Shown: positions 1 through 5,997 of the stretch, piece after piece
Layout of the letters: each line of letters starts with the position of its first letter
How positions within the stretch are numbered: position 1 is the first letter of the stretch
Assembly (NCBI GenBank): GCA_946061495.1
Contig: CAMGSV010000125.1
Coordinates: 1 to 7,573, forward strand
Length of the DNA: 7,573 bases
Direction of reading: 5' to 3'
Origin: an uncultured Spirochaetales bacterium
GTDB lineage: Bacteria > Spirochaetota > Spirochaetia > Treponematales > Treponemataceae
Notes under the pieces: generated by a model
Seen by the model: only the letters and a program-made list of their open reading frames with translations
The model's database searches: none
Told to the model about the DNA's origin: nothing
Program-made: the position numbers and the translations under genes

Positions 1-142
1 GTTTTATGGTGTCGACTTCTTTGATGTGCGGCGTCTTTTGCCGACTGGTGCCTATCCCTCCACCCACTTTCACGGGTTTCATCAGTACTGTGGCACCGCT
101 CTCCGCTGCATGAATGCTGCTTATATCACGCGCGTGATCCAT
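1..142. other. Unidentified sequence joined to the broken tape measure gene
   Basis: This stretch does not continue the tape measure protein to its right and I do not recognise it. On the minus strand an open frame starts at an ATG at 142 and runs off the window edge (about 47 codons, beginning MDHARDISSIHAAE), but it has no ribosome binding site. On the plus strand a frame is open from base 2 to a TAG at 143-145 (ending MNAAYITRVIH). Both have plausible codons, so coding direction cannot be decided. Complementary blocks also occur: 47-52 with 92-97 (GGTGCC/GGCACC), 28-31 with 103-106, and on the minus strand a hairpin at 77-62 closed by a GAAA tetraloop. It could be one end of a mobile element, a group II intron-like RNA, a recombined gene, or a chimeric assembly join. 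I found no transposase motif, terminal repeat pair or canonical GTGYG intron start. Confidence 0.4.
125..138. repeat. Perfect 14-bp palindrome at the tape measure junction
   Basis: ATCACGCGCGTGAT is a perfect inverted repeat with no spacer. It lies exactly where the tape measure reading frame stops resembling its family, and it contains the TGA that ends the frame (126-128). A palindrome at a breakpoint fits a recombinase crossover site, an element end or a fold-back assembly artefact. The sequence does not distinguish these. Confidence 0.6.
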
Positions 143-908
143 TAGCTATAGGCAAAAGAATGTCTCCAAAGCTTGCCAAGGTCAGCTGAGCATTGTCCAC
201 CATAGAGTTGAACTTGCCCAAGGTAGAGGTGGAAAGTTTTTCCATCATGCCGTTAAACCTTCCACCCTCATCGGTCATTAGATTGAAGGCTTGTTCCAGT
301 TCAGGAAAGCCTACCTTGCCCTCGCTTACCAAGTCTCGCACCTCAGTTTCAGCCACTCCCAAAACCTTTGCCAAGGACTGTAGCACAGGAATTCCTCGAC
401 CTTGGAATTGATTGATGTCTTCGGCAAAAAGCCTTCCTTGAACCTTTGCCTTACCGTAGATATCTGCAATGTCTGAGATGCTGCTTCCTGTTGCAGCGGA
501 GATGTCTCCAATGCGACGCAGGGTTTCTGTTACCTTGTTCGCTTCTATATCGAAGGCTAAAAGTTTTTTTCCAGCTTCATCTATGTCAGCAGAGTCAAAT
601 GGTGTTGCTGCTGCCAGCTGTGTCCATTCATCCTTGATTTGAGTAGCCTTCTGTGCGTCGCCCAGAAGCACCTCTAGCGCCAGCTGGGTCTGCTCCAGGT
701 TCCCGGCGAACTTGATGGCAGCTACTCCAGCCCCTGCAAGGGCTCCAGCAAGCACTGTGCTGGGGCCAGAAAGCTTGTCCAGGGCATCTCCAAGGCTTGC
801 GGTTTTTTTCTTGCCTTCGTCTAGCTTTTTGATCAGTCGCTCGAATTCCTGCAGTGCCTTGCCGACCTCTGCCTCTACCAGTACTTTCAGTTCATCTGTT
901 AATTCCAT
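126..908 (-). CDS. Tape measure protein, N-terminal part, disrupted
   Basis: This is the start of the phage tail tape measure protein, which sets tail length and is threaded through the tail tube. The 260 codons give a Lys/Glu-rich helical start (residues 1-45), a small Ala/Gly-rich hydrophobic stretch (about 48-67), then the conserved tape measure N-terminal region: FAGNLEQTQLALEVLLGDA (67-85), AAATPFDSADI (99-109), GRGIPVLQSLAKVLG (170-184) and FNSMVDNAQLTLASFGDILL (233-252). Family members usually run to many hundreds of residues. Here the frame ends a few residues after LLPIAN, inside the palindrome at 125-138, so the gene is broken rather than small. The start at 908 overlaps the end of the chaperone gene by 17 bases. 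An AGGAG-type site lies about 13 bases upstream, a rather long spacing. The family call is solid; whether the break is biological or an assembly effect is open. Confidence 0.88.
   Translation of the reverse strand: MELTDELKVLVEAEVGKALQEFERLIKKLDEGKKKTASLGDALDKLSGPSTVLAGALAGAGVAAIKFAGNLEQTQLALEVLLGDAQKATQIKDEWTQLAAATPFDSADIDEAGKKLLAFDIEANKVTETLRRIGDISAATGSSISDIADIYGKAKVQGRLFAEDINQFQGRGIPVLQSLAKVLGVAETEVRDLVSEGKVGFPELEQAFNLMTDEGGRFNGMMEKLSTSTLGKFNSMVDNAQLTLASFGDILLPIANGSRA
160..175. repeat. 16-nt direct repeat, copy 1 (in tape measure gene)
   Basis: ATGTCTCCAAAGCTTG is identical to bases 3430-3445; its inner 13 bases recur at 6021-6033. All copies are in the same orientation. This copy ends 22 bases from the palindromic break at 125-138. 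On the coding strand it encodes SFGDI. Confidence 0.55.
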
Positions 909-1607
909 TTTTTCTTGCCCGCTCCTTAGCCAGTTGTAGCCTCTCTTCTTCCTGACATTCAGCTAGTGCCTGGTTGAAGATTTCTGTCATTTTCATGATA
1001 GTCTCGCATTCATTCTGCCAGCCTTTGCCATGGGGAAGTCCAAATTCTCTGATGCGCTGCCAAGTGTTGTAAGCTTGATAGAATTCTGGGGTAAGGTAGG
1101 TTTTTATGTCTTTTCTTTTTAACTTGTTGCCCAGCACCAAAAGGATGACATCGTCATAATCTGGATGCCATTCCTCTTGGTGCCAGCCATCATATACAAG
1201 GCCTAAGCCTATTCGCAAATTTTTTTTTCCGTCGGGGTGATGGTGTCGCTGGCAACCTCGGCGCAGATGAGGGACACTAGGGTGCCGCATCCGTAGAAGG
1301 TTGCCTCCGCCAGTTCCTTTCCGCTGGTTATCTTCTTGACGGCAACCTTTCCGTCTGCATCCTCGACTTCAACCTCAAGGTTTTTGATTTCACCTACACA
1401 GTTTCTAAGAATTTCCTTGGTGTCAAACACTGTCTCCATGATGGTTTCCCCCTGGGAATTGCGCCAGGCCCGGATGTTTCTGAGCTTGCCATGGTTCTCT
1501 GCCGTTGCCCGGATGACCTCCACCTGAAGCTGCTCGTCCTCTGGCAACAACTCGTTGCCATTGAGGGCCGGGGTAAAGAAGTAGCGTTTATGGGCTAAAA
1601 ATTTCAT
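892..1607 (-). CDS. Tail assembly chaperone fusion (gpGT-like) made by -1 frameshift
   Basis: Predicted frameshift product of about 238 residues, join(1607..1221, 1221..892 on the minus strand). The first 129 residues are those of the short chaperone. At GAA AAA AAA the ribosome slips back one base on the in-frame heptamer A AAA AAA (1227-1221), and reading continues as AAT TTG CGA to the TAG at 892-894. The second part (beginning NLRIGLGLVYDGW) has DGWHQEEWHPDYDD early on and a charged helical end rich in Glu, Lys and Arg (LAECQEEERLQLAKERARK). Its frame has no ribosome binding site or plausible start of its own, so it is probably translated only through the shift. In lambda-type phages the short and long chaperones coat the tape measure protein before tube assembly, and the position just before the tape measure gene fits exactly. 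The frameshift is inferred from the heptamer, frame relation and synteny. Confidence 0.8.
1209..1607 (-). CDS. Tail assembly chaperone, short form (gpG-like)
   Basis: This 132-residue product is the non-shifted tail assembly chaperone. It begins MKFLAHKRYFFTPALNG and ends TPTEKKICE just past the poly-A slippery stretch. I recognise it by position (between the major tail protein and the tape measure gene), by size, and by the frameshift into the next frame, more than by sequence motifs. The ATG at 1607 overlaps the stop of the tail tube gene (ATGA), with GGAGG a few bases upstream inside the end of that gene, so the two are likely translationally coupled. Residues 79-92 are strongly acidic then basic (VEVEDADGKVAVKK). 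Confidence 0.75.
   Translation of the reverse strand: MKFLAHKRYFFTPALNGNELLPEDEQLQVEVIRATAENHGKLRNIRAWRNSQGETIMETVFDTKEILRNCVGEIKNLEVEVEDADGKVAVKKITSGKELAEATFYGCGTLVSLICAEVASDTITPTEKKICE
1221..1227 (-). promoter_or_regulatory. Programmed -1 ribosomal frameshift site A AAA AAA
   Basis: Nine consecutive A bases on the coding strand (1228-1220) follow GG and precede TTT. In the zero frame they read GAA AAA AAA ATT, giving a canonical X XXY YYZ heptamer. The overlapping downstream frame is -1, and the zero frame stops 10 bases further on at 1211-1209. A small stem AGGC/GCCT with a TTAG loop (1210-1199) lies about 10 bases downstream; it is weak, and I see no convincing pseudoknot. The A run could also allow polymerase slippage. 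Confidence 0.75.
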
Positions 1608-2296
1608 GCCGCCTCCTTGGTCAAAAAGTAGGTCACGGGCTTGGCCGAGCCGTCAACACGGTAGTTGAAGTTAAATGGCTGGGCTCCATCCATGGGCTTG
1701 TCCATGGTCAGCTGCTCGGTGATGACGGGGAAGTACTCCCACATCTCACGGTCTCCCTCCGGCACCCTTTCTGCCCGGCTGAGCATGTAGTGGTGCAGCT
1801 TGGTGACGGACCTGTACACCGTGACGGAGGTGCCGTCGTCCACAATCACCATGCGGTACTCCTTCAGAAGCTCCATCTGCTCCGGGCTGTCTGTCTCCAC
1901 GTAGCCACTAATACTGCCTGTTCTATCCTTGAATGCACCTGGTGCGTAAGCTCGAAGCCCTGTGTCAACATCTGCTTGAGTGGTGATGTCATGACTGGTG
2001 GACTGACTGGAGTCGGACACGTCGGTGACAAAGCTAATCTTGTTCAGCTGCATGGGAATCACCACATCCCCCTCCACAAGCTTCTGGCCTGCCCGCCCGT
2101 AGTATACCATGTCCGGGGTAAGGTCAATGGCATCATCCCCGGCGGCAGGATCCTTCTTGGGAATGCCGGAACCAGATGATGCAATACTCTTAATTTTGTA
2201 AAATTGACTTTTCTCCAAAGTCTTGTCAGCTTCTCCCACGATGGGTTCGCCGAACGTTATGCTGTAGAGAAAGCCATCTTTACCTGTTGCTCTCAT
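1604..2296 (-). CDS. Major tail (tube) protein
   Basis: A 230-residue protein at the position of lambda gpV, between the tail terminator and the tail chaperones, and of the right size for the subunit that polymerises into the tail tube. It starts MRATGKDGFLYSITFG. The central part is rich in beta-prone sequence (VIPMQLNKISFVTDVSDS, then DRTGSISGYVETDSPEQMELL), as expected for the two-sheet tube fold. It ends PFNFNYRVDGSAKPVTYFLT before KEAA. GGAGG stands 6-7 bases upstream of the ATG at 2296, overlapping the TAG of the preceding gene at 2298-2300. The assignment rests on synteny, size and general character, not on a diagnostic motif. Confidence 0.72.
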   Translation of the reverse strand: MRATGKDGFLYSITFGEPIVGEADKTLEKSQFYKIKSIASSGSGIPKKDPAAGDDAIDLTPDMVYYGRAGQKLVEGDVVIPMQLNKISFVTDVSDSSQSTSHDITTQADVDTGLRAYAPGAFKDRTGSISGYVETDSPEQMELLKEYRMVIVDDGTSVTVYRSVTKLHHYMLSRAERVPEGDREMWEYFPVITEQLTMDKPMDGAQPFNFNYRVDGSAKPVTYFLTKEAA

Positions 2297-2297
2297 G

Positions 2298-2753
2298 CTA
2301 ACCTCCTATCATCGATGCAGGATATGTCACCGTAACTTTGTAGGTCTCGGTATAAGCCACCGGCATCGGTTTTTCTTCATCATCAGAATAAACAAAACTT
2401 CCCGCCTGCTGCCGACTCCATACGGCATACAGCCTTTTGGTTTTGTCCTGGTCAATTTTTACGACAAGCTCCATCTTGCCCTCGGCCTCCAGCCTGTTGA
2501 GCCTTCTGCTGTCAGCTATGGCCCGGTTCACCCAGGCGGCATGGGTTCCACCAGTAGAATAGGTTGCCCAAAACTGCACCTTTTCCATAGCGTTTGCCTC
2601 ATGATTGTCCGCAGTCTCTCCTGCAGCCTCTATGCCTGCAAATGACAGGCTGATTGCTGCTGTGGCTCCTTCCGCCTTTTGGGGCAGGAGGATTGTCCTT
2701 AGATTCAGCTCCCTTTTGATGCCTTCCTCCAGGGCCCTTATTATTCTTTCCAT
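2298..2753 (-). CDS. Putative tail terminator / minor tail protein (gpU-position)
   Basis: A 151-residue protein starting MERIIRALEEGIKRE. The upstream gene's TGA and this ATG share one base (TGATG at 2755-2751), and AAGGAGG lies just upstream, indicating translational coupling. The same frame stays open further upstream to 3038, but that part overlaps the preceding gene and has no matching signal, so I chose the start at 2753. The sequence has a helical start, then a beta-rich middle and end (GKMELVVKIDQDKTKRLYAV; TETYKVTVTYPASM). A tail terminator caps the tube and joins it to the head. This one sits between a tail completion protein and the tube protein, the slot of lambda gpU. Function is inferred from order and size, and another minor tail role is possible. 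Confidence 0.5.
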   Translation of the reverse strand: MERIIRALEEGIKRELNLRTILLPQKAEGATAAISLSFAGIEAAGETADNHEANAMEKVQFWATYSTGGTHAAWVNRAIADSRRLNRLEAEGKMELVVKIDQDKTKRLYAVWSRQQAGSFVYSDDEEKPMPVAYTETYKVTVTYPASMIGG

Positions 2754-3352
2754 CAGTTGTCCTCCTTCAGCGACAGGAACACCGCCTCCTGCACAATGCG
2801 CATGATGTAGGACTCCTCCTTCTTGTCGATGTACAGGAAGGGGCGGGCGGGAATCTGCACCTTGTCCTTGATGATGAACAGCACGAAGGGGGCCTGTTTT
2901 CCTTTTTGTGCCATCCATGCCTTTCCTGCTCTCCACATCTTCCATTTTGCACCCTTCATGGCCCTGATAAGTTGCCCTGGGCTGGTGGCGCTGTACTGCC
3001 GCATCAGCTGTCGTGTTTTGGCTCCAGCAGGAATCCAAAGCCCTTTTCCCTTACTAGTGATGGTACCGCCTTCCTGCTGGATTCTGGCATACTTTAAGTT
3101 TGTGCTGGCATCTGCCCAGGTCTGCCCGCTGTGGGCTGCAATGGATGCGGCCAGGGCTCCGGTGTCCCGCAGCGTCCTGTTGCCCTGCTTCACCGCAGCC
3201 GTCAATGGGGCATTGGCGGGAGGGACTCCCCGGTTTATCTTCTTGTTGGCACAAGATTGTAGATAGGCTGCTATCTTGGGCATTGCCCGTGCCACGGAGC
3301 CCTTCAGGTTCGCTCCGAATCTGGGCAGGTCCTTCACGATTCTAACACCCAT
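2753..3352 (-). CDS. Tail completion protein (Mu gpG / virion morphogenesis or HK97 gp10-like)
   Basis: A 199-residue basic protein (MGVRIVKDLP start). Features typical of phage virion morphogenesis / gp10-like proteins are visible: N-terminal helices with many Lys and Arg, a TLRDTGALAASI block (60-71), a RIQQEGGTI block (90-98), and a C-terminal VQIPARPFLYID motif (165-176) followed by a final helix. In these families the protein works at the head-tail joint during tail completion. Residues 115-153 (RQLMRQYSATSPGQLIRAMK and the Lys/Trp-rich run after it) look like an insertion compared with the shortest family members. The ATG at 3352 overlaps the preceding gene by 11 bases with a GGAG site upstream, and the 3' end overlaps the next start. 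The family call is good; exact subfamily is not settled. Confidence 0.7.
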   Translation of the reverse strand: MGVRIVKDLPRFGANLKGSVARAMPKIAAYLQSCANKKINRGVPPANAPLTAAVKQGNRTLRDTGALAASIAAHSGQTWADASTNLKYARIQQEGGTITSKGKGLWIPAGAKTRQLMRQYSATSPGQLIRAMKGAKWKMWRAGKAWMAQKGKQAPFVLFIIKDKVQIPARPFLYIDKKEESYIMRIVQEAVFLSLKEDN

Positions 3353-3881
3353 GGCGACTCCATCTTGCAGGTACTTTCATAGCAGCCACCGCCGCCCCGC
3401 CATCTTCTGCCACGTCTGTCTTTGTCTTGATGTCTCCAAAGCTTGTTCTGATTATGAGAGCATAGTCTTGGTATGCAGCCTCGGCCTTCTGGCTTTCCCC
3501 TACAAAGGCAAAAAGCTCATAGATAAACATCTTCAAAAGAGCAAGTCGCACTTCTGGAACTGCCTCATCGTACATATGGCCTGTGCTTTGGATGTCTGCC
3601 TTTGTCCTGAGCTTGGCAATGGTTAGGCAGCGGATGCCGTTCTGTTCCTCCCCGATGGTCAGAGTGTGGTAGTCCTGCTGTGGCAGCGCCGTCTTGATGT
3701 CCTGGATGGTGACCTGTCCTGTCCCCTCAAGCCAGTCCTTTAGCTCCTCCTGGTCTTCCTCGGTGCTGGACTCCTCTGTTGGCGGCTCGTCCTCCGGCAA
3801 TTCTTCTTCTGGTGACATTTCCTCTGGTGGCAGCTCCTCCTCCGGCAGGATTCCTTCTGTTTGGTTCAGTGTGTCGTTCAT
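3342..3881 (-). CDS. Putative head-tail connector with acidic Pro/Glu-rich N-terminus
   Basis: A 179-residue protein with two parts. Residues 12-47 are an almost pure run of Glu and Pro with Ser/Thr, built on a loose repeat of the form P-E-E-E-L/M-P. Residues 47-152 look globular: ELKDWLEGTGQVTIQDIKTAL, then VPEVRLALLKMFIYELFAF (108-126) and AYQDYALIIRTSFGDI (136-151). Position between the capsid gene and the tail completion gene matches gp6-like connectors or lambda FI/FII, and the helical middle is compatible with a gp6-like adaptor. The acidic head recalls packaging accessory proteins such as lambda gpFI in charge only, not in sequence. The gene starts at 3881 behind a GGAG site and is the first after the terminator at 3899-3924, so it needs read-through or its own promoter, which I do not see. 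Confidence 0.5.
   Translation of the reverse strand: MNDTLNQTEGILPEEELPPEEMSPEEELPEDEPPTEESSTEEDQEELKDWLEGTGQVTIQDIKTALPQQDYHTLTIGEEQNGIRCLTIAKLRTKADIQSTGHMYDEAVPEVRLALLKMFIYELFAFVGESQKAEAAYQDYALIIRTSFGDIKTKTDVAEDGGAAVAAMKVPARWSRHGC
3430..3445. repeat. 16-nt direct repeat, copy 2 (in connector gene)
   Basis: Identical to 160-175, and encodes SFGDI of the connector protein (residues 147-151). Could be chance plus shared codons, or a small shared sequence unit. Confidence 0.55.
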
Positions 3882-3898
3882 GTCTGCTCCTTGATACG

Positions 3899-3924
3899 AA
3901 AAAGGCGGCCTTGCCCGGCCGCCC
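3899..3924 (-). terminator. Intrinsic terminator directly after the capsid gene
   Basis: On the minus strand a 7-bp GC-only stem GGCGGCC/GGCCGCC (3923-3917 with 3910-3904) with a 6-base loop is followed at once by TTTTT (3903-3899). It starts 6 bases after the capsid stop codon. This is a textbook rho-independent terminator in the direction of transcription, placed between head and tail genes. It probably trims downstream expression relative to capsid. Confidence 0.88.
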
Positions 3925-3929
3925 GTGGT

Positions 3930-5123
3930 TTATGTTGACTTGAAGGTGACGTTGACGGTGGCCGCAGCCGTTACCTCCAGGGTGGCTGTGTTGCCGGATG
4001 AGGTGGTGACACCTGTCCATGCGTCAACCTGGTGGCTGCCGGTTGGACTGGCGGTGAAGGTCACTGTCTTGCCTGCCGCCACCTTGTCCCCGCTGGTGAT
4101 GGCCTTGCCGTCAACCTGGGCCGTCACGGTGCCGTTTGACCCTGCGGTGAAGGTGATGGCGAAGGTCTCCTCGGAGAACCTGCCGAAGGCGATTCCCTTT
4201 GTGTTGACCAGGGGGAAGGGCTTGCTCTTGGTGAAGAGGTTCATTCCCCGCTGGCCGCTGCCGGTCTCGGTGAAGGAGTAGATGGGCACCGCCTCCCGCT
4301 GCACCACGTCGTCCAGCCGCAGGTACACCAGCTTCTGCCCGGCATTCAGCGCCCGGCAGCAGATTTCCCCATTCTCGCACAAACCCCTGGTGGTCTTGGT
4401 TCCGTCTGGAGCCACGTCCACATAGCTGTCCGCATCCTCCATCACCTTGTAGGGGCCTGCCAGCAGGTGGTCTGCACGGATGGCAGAGGTGTTCTTGGCG
4501 GAGGTCAGAAGGTCCACCAGGCGGCTGTACACAGACGGATGGGCAATGAACTCCACGGCCCCGCCCACACCGTTGTTGGAGATGGCGGTTTTGAGCTGGG
4601 AGAGGAAGCGTACCACGTCCCCCATGGTGGCCACCGCCAGGGTTTTGCCGAACACAAAGCTCTTCACCTCCCCGTAGCTCACCTGATAGCGAATAAGCTC
4701 TGCTCCTGCCTTCATCATGTAGTCAATCTTTCCCCGGTGGGCCTGGCAGCACAGGGCGTTGGTGGTCTCCCGCACCATGTCGGCGTGCTGGCTCAGGTAC
4801 TCGTCGATGATCTGCTGCTTACCCTCGCCGGAGGCCCGCTCGTACTCGTCCATCTCGGTGGCACGAAGCTTGTCGTCAATTTCAATCGGCATGGGTACAA
4901 TGTCGGTAACATCCATGCCGTGCTTGGGCACGATTCCCGTGTCCCCCCGCACCACTACAGGCACATTGCCATACTCCCTTTTGAGGCTGGCCGCACTGAT
5001 GTGGGTGCTGTTTTTCATTTTTCCCGCACCGAAATAGTTTCGGGCAAGGCTAGTGTTCTCAGGCATCTGGCCCACAACCCGCTCGATGTCCTCTCGTCTG
5101 ATGGTAATGGTTTTAACTGGCAT
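3930..5123 (-). CDS. Major capsid protein (lambda gpE family) with C-terminal InlB-repeat-like domain
   Basis: A 397-residue major head subunit. Residues 1 to about 320 fit the major capsid protein E family: an N-terminal arm (TITIRREDIERVVGQ), VVVRGDTGIVPKHGMDVTDI in the first third, a helical stretch DEYERASGEGKQQIIDEYLSQ, VEFIAHPSVYSRLVDLL, and near the end VYLRLDDVVQREAVPIYSFT and MNLFTKSKPFPLVNTKGIAF. The last ~77 residues (321-397) are different: repeated beta strands with TVTFTASPTGSHQVDAWTG and TLEVTAAATVNVTF, the pattern of divergent InlB B-repeat / bacterial surface domains. I read this as an exposed capsid decoration. The start is at 5123, with GGAGG 5-6 bases upstream overlapping the TAG of the decoration gene. 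A terminator follows immediately. The capsid call is strong; the added-domain call is moderate to strong. Confidence 0.88.
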   Translation of the reverse strand: MPVKTITIRREDIERVVGQMPENTSLARNYFGAGKMKNSTHISAASLKREYGNVPVVVRGDTGIVPKHGMDVTDIVPMPIEIDDKLRATEMDEYERASGEGKQQIIDEYLSQHADMVRETTNALCCQAHRGKIDYMMKAGAELIRYQVSYGEVKSFVFGKTLAVATMGDVVRFLSQLKTAISNNGVGGAVEFIAHPSVYSRLVDLLTSAKNTSAIRADHLLAGPYKVMEDADSYVDVAPDGTKTTRGLCENGEICCRALNAGQKLVYLRLDDVVQREAVPIYSFTETGSGQRGMNLFTKSKPFPLVNTKGIAFGRFSEETFAITFTAGSNGTVTAQVDGKAITSGDKVAAGKTVTFTASPTGSHQVDAWTGVTTSSGNTATLEVTAAATVNVTFKST

Positions 5124-5131
5124 AAATCCTC

Positions 5132-5500
5132 CTATCTAAAATTGCTCTCTGACCATCCGCCCTGTACAGGGTACAATCCTGTAGCGGCCAGCTTGTTCAC
5201 CAGTGCATCCTCGGCAAGCTTTTCAGCTGCGGCGCTGTGGTCCAGGAGCCGGGAGCGTACCACCATGCCATGACGGATGATTTCTGCTGTCACCGCCTCG
5301 GTGTGGGGCTCCACATCCTCCAGCAATACTGCCGCAGGAGCTCCGCTGGAGCCCACGGCAGAATACACTCCGTCTGTCAGGGTCAGGATGGTTCCCGCCT
5401 TCAAAGCCTTTGTTTCCGCCTTCATCTGGCCCATCATGATTACCGGTGGGTGTCCGGGGTGGACAACGCCACGGTCAAAATATACCTGTACCTCTTTCAT
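5132..5500 (-). CDS. Head decoration protein (lambda gpD-like)
   Basis: A 122-residue protein placed between the protease/scaffold and the major capsid protein, exactly as lambda D. It contains the usual gpD-like run: a PPVIMMGQMKAETKALKAG segment, GTILTLTDGVYSAVG, APAAVLLEDVEPHTEA and an EIIRHGMVVRSRLL strand (74-87). Such proteins bind as trimers on the outside of the expanded head and stabilise it against DNA pressure. The C-terminal part (from about residue 88, HSAAAEKLAEDALVNKLAAT) is a helix with extra sequence resembling Bacillota relatives that renumber loci in a small C-terminal domain. The ATG at 5500 has GGAGG 5-6 bases upstream, overlapping the protease stop codon at 5509-5511. 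Confidence 0.8.
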   Translation of the reverse strand: MKEVQVYFDRGVVHPGHPPVIMMGQMKAETKALKAGTILTLTDGVYSAVGSSGAPAAVLLEDVEPHTEAVTAEIIRHGMVVRSRLLDHSAAAEKLAEDALVNKLAATGLYPVQGGWSESNFR

Positions 5501-5508
5501 GTCGCCTC

Positions 5509-5997
5509 CTACAACCTGCTGGCCACCTTGCTCCAGCCCTCGTTCTTGCTGTTCTTGTCCTTGCTGTCTCCGTCATCAGAGAAGCTGTACAGCTGCTGTC
5601 CCTCCATCGTGGGCCACAGGCTCAAGATTTCCTGCAGCGTCAGCAATGCGTCGGCGCTGGTGTTGTCGGAAAAGTTGACCTCCTTTCCCTCGGCAAGCTC
5701 TGCTGCCAAAGCCTTGGCCTTATCCATAATTCCGGCAGGAACCTTGTCTTTGATGGCATCGCAGAAGCGGTCAACCTTGGCCTGTTTTAGCTGGCTTTCC
5801 ATCTCCTCCAGCTTTGCCATCATGGCCTTGCTGGTAGCGTCATTGTACTCGCCGTTTTTCTCAGGGTCATCTTCCGTTCGCTTTACCTTTGCCTTCTTGT
5901 CTGGGTCATCAGACTGCTTTTTCTTTTCCAGCTCTTCTTTCAGTCGTTTATTCTCGGCCTCAAGCTCCTCCATCCTCTTCTTCTCTTCCTCTGTCAT
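5509..5997 (-). CDS. Nested in-frame scaffold protein (internal start within the protease gene)
   Basis: An internal ATG at 5997, in frame with the protease (its residue 165), is preceded by CAGGAGGT (6009-6002) at 5-base spacing, one of the best ribosome binding sites in the window. Initiation here would yield a free 162-residue scaffold starting MTEEEKKRMEELEAEN: a coiled coil (about 1-28), a disordered acidic/basic region (DDPDKKAKVKRTEDDPEKNG), further helices, and a basic C-terminus (NSKNEGWSKVASRL). Lambda C/Nu3 and Mu I/Z use the same nested arrangement to make excess scaffold relative to protease. The internal product is inferred from the site, not observed. Confidence 0.72.
   Translation of the reverse strand: MTEEEKKRMEELEAENKRLKEELEKKKQSDDPDKKAKVKRTEDDPEKNGEYNDATSKAMMAKLEEMESQLKQAKVDRFCDAIKDKVPAGIMDKAKALAAELAEGKEVNFSDNTSADALLTLQEILSLWPTMEGQQLYSFSDDGDSKDKNSKNEGWSKVASRL

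Noticed and set aside
1228..1290. Independent start for the second tail chaperone part at 1290
   Set aside because: Residues before the slippery site read as a shadow of the first chaperone (His/Arg-rich) and no ribosome binding site is seen; frameshifting explains the arrangement better.
2754..3038. Upstream extension of the putative tail terminator gene
   Set aside because: It overlaps the tail completion gene in another frame, reads as biased low-quality protein (Arg/His/Pro), and a well-placed ribosome binding site supports the start at 2753.
4467..5273. Long plus-strand open frame opposite the capsid gene
   Set aside because: It is antisense to a strongly supported capsid gene, its protein is His/Val/Gly-rich without domain features, and its start has no good ribosome binding site.
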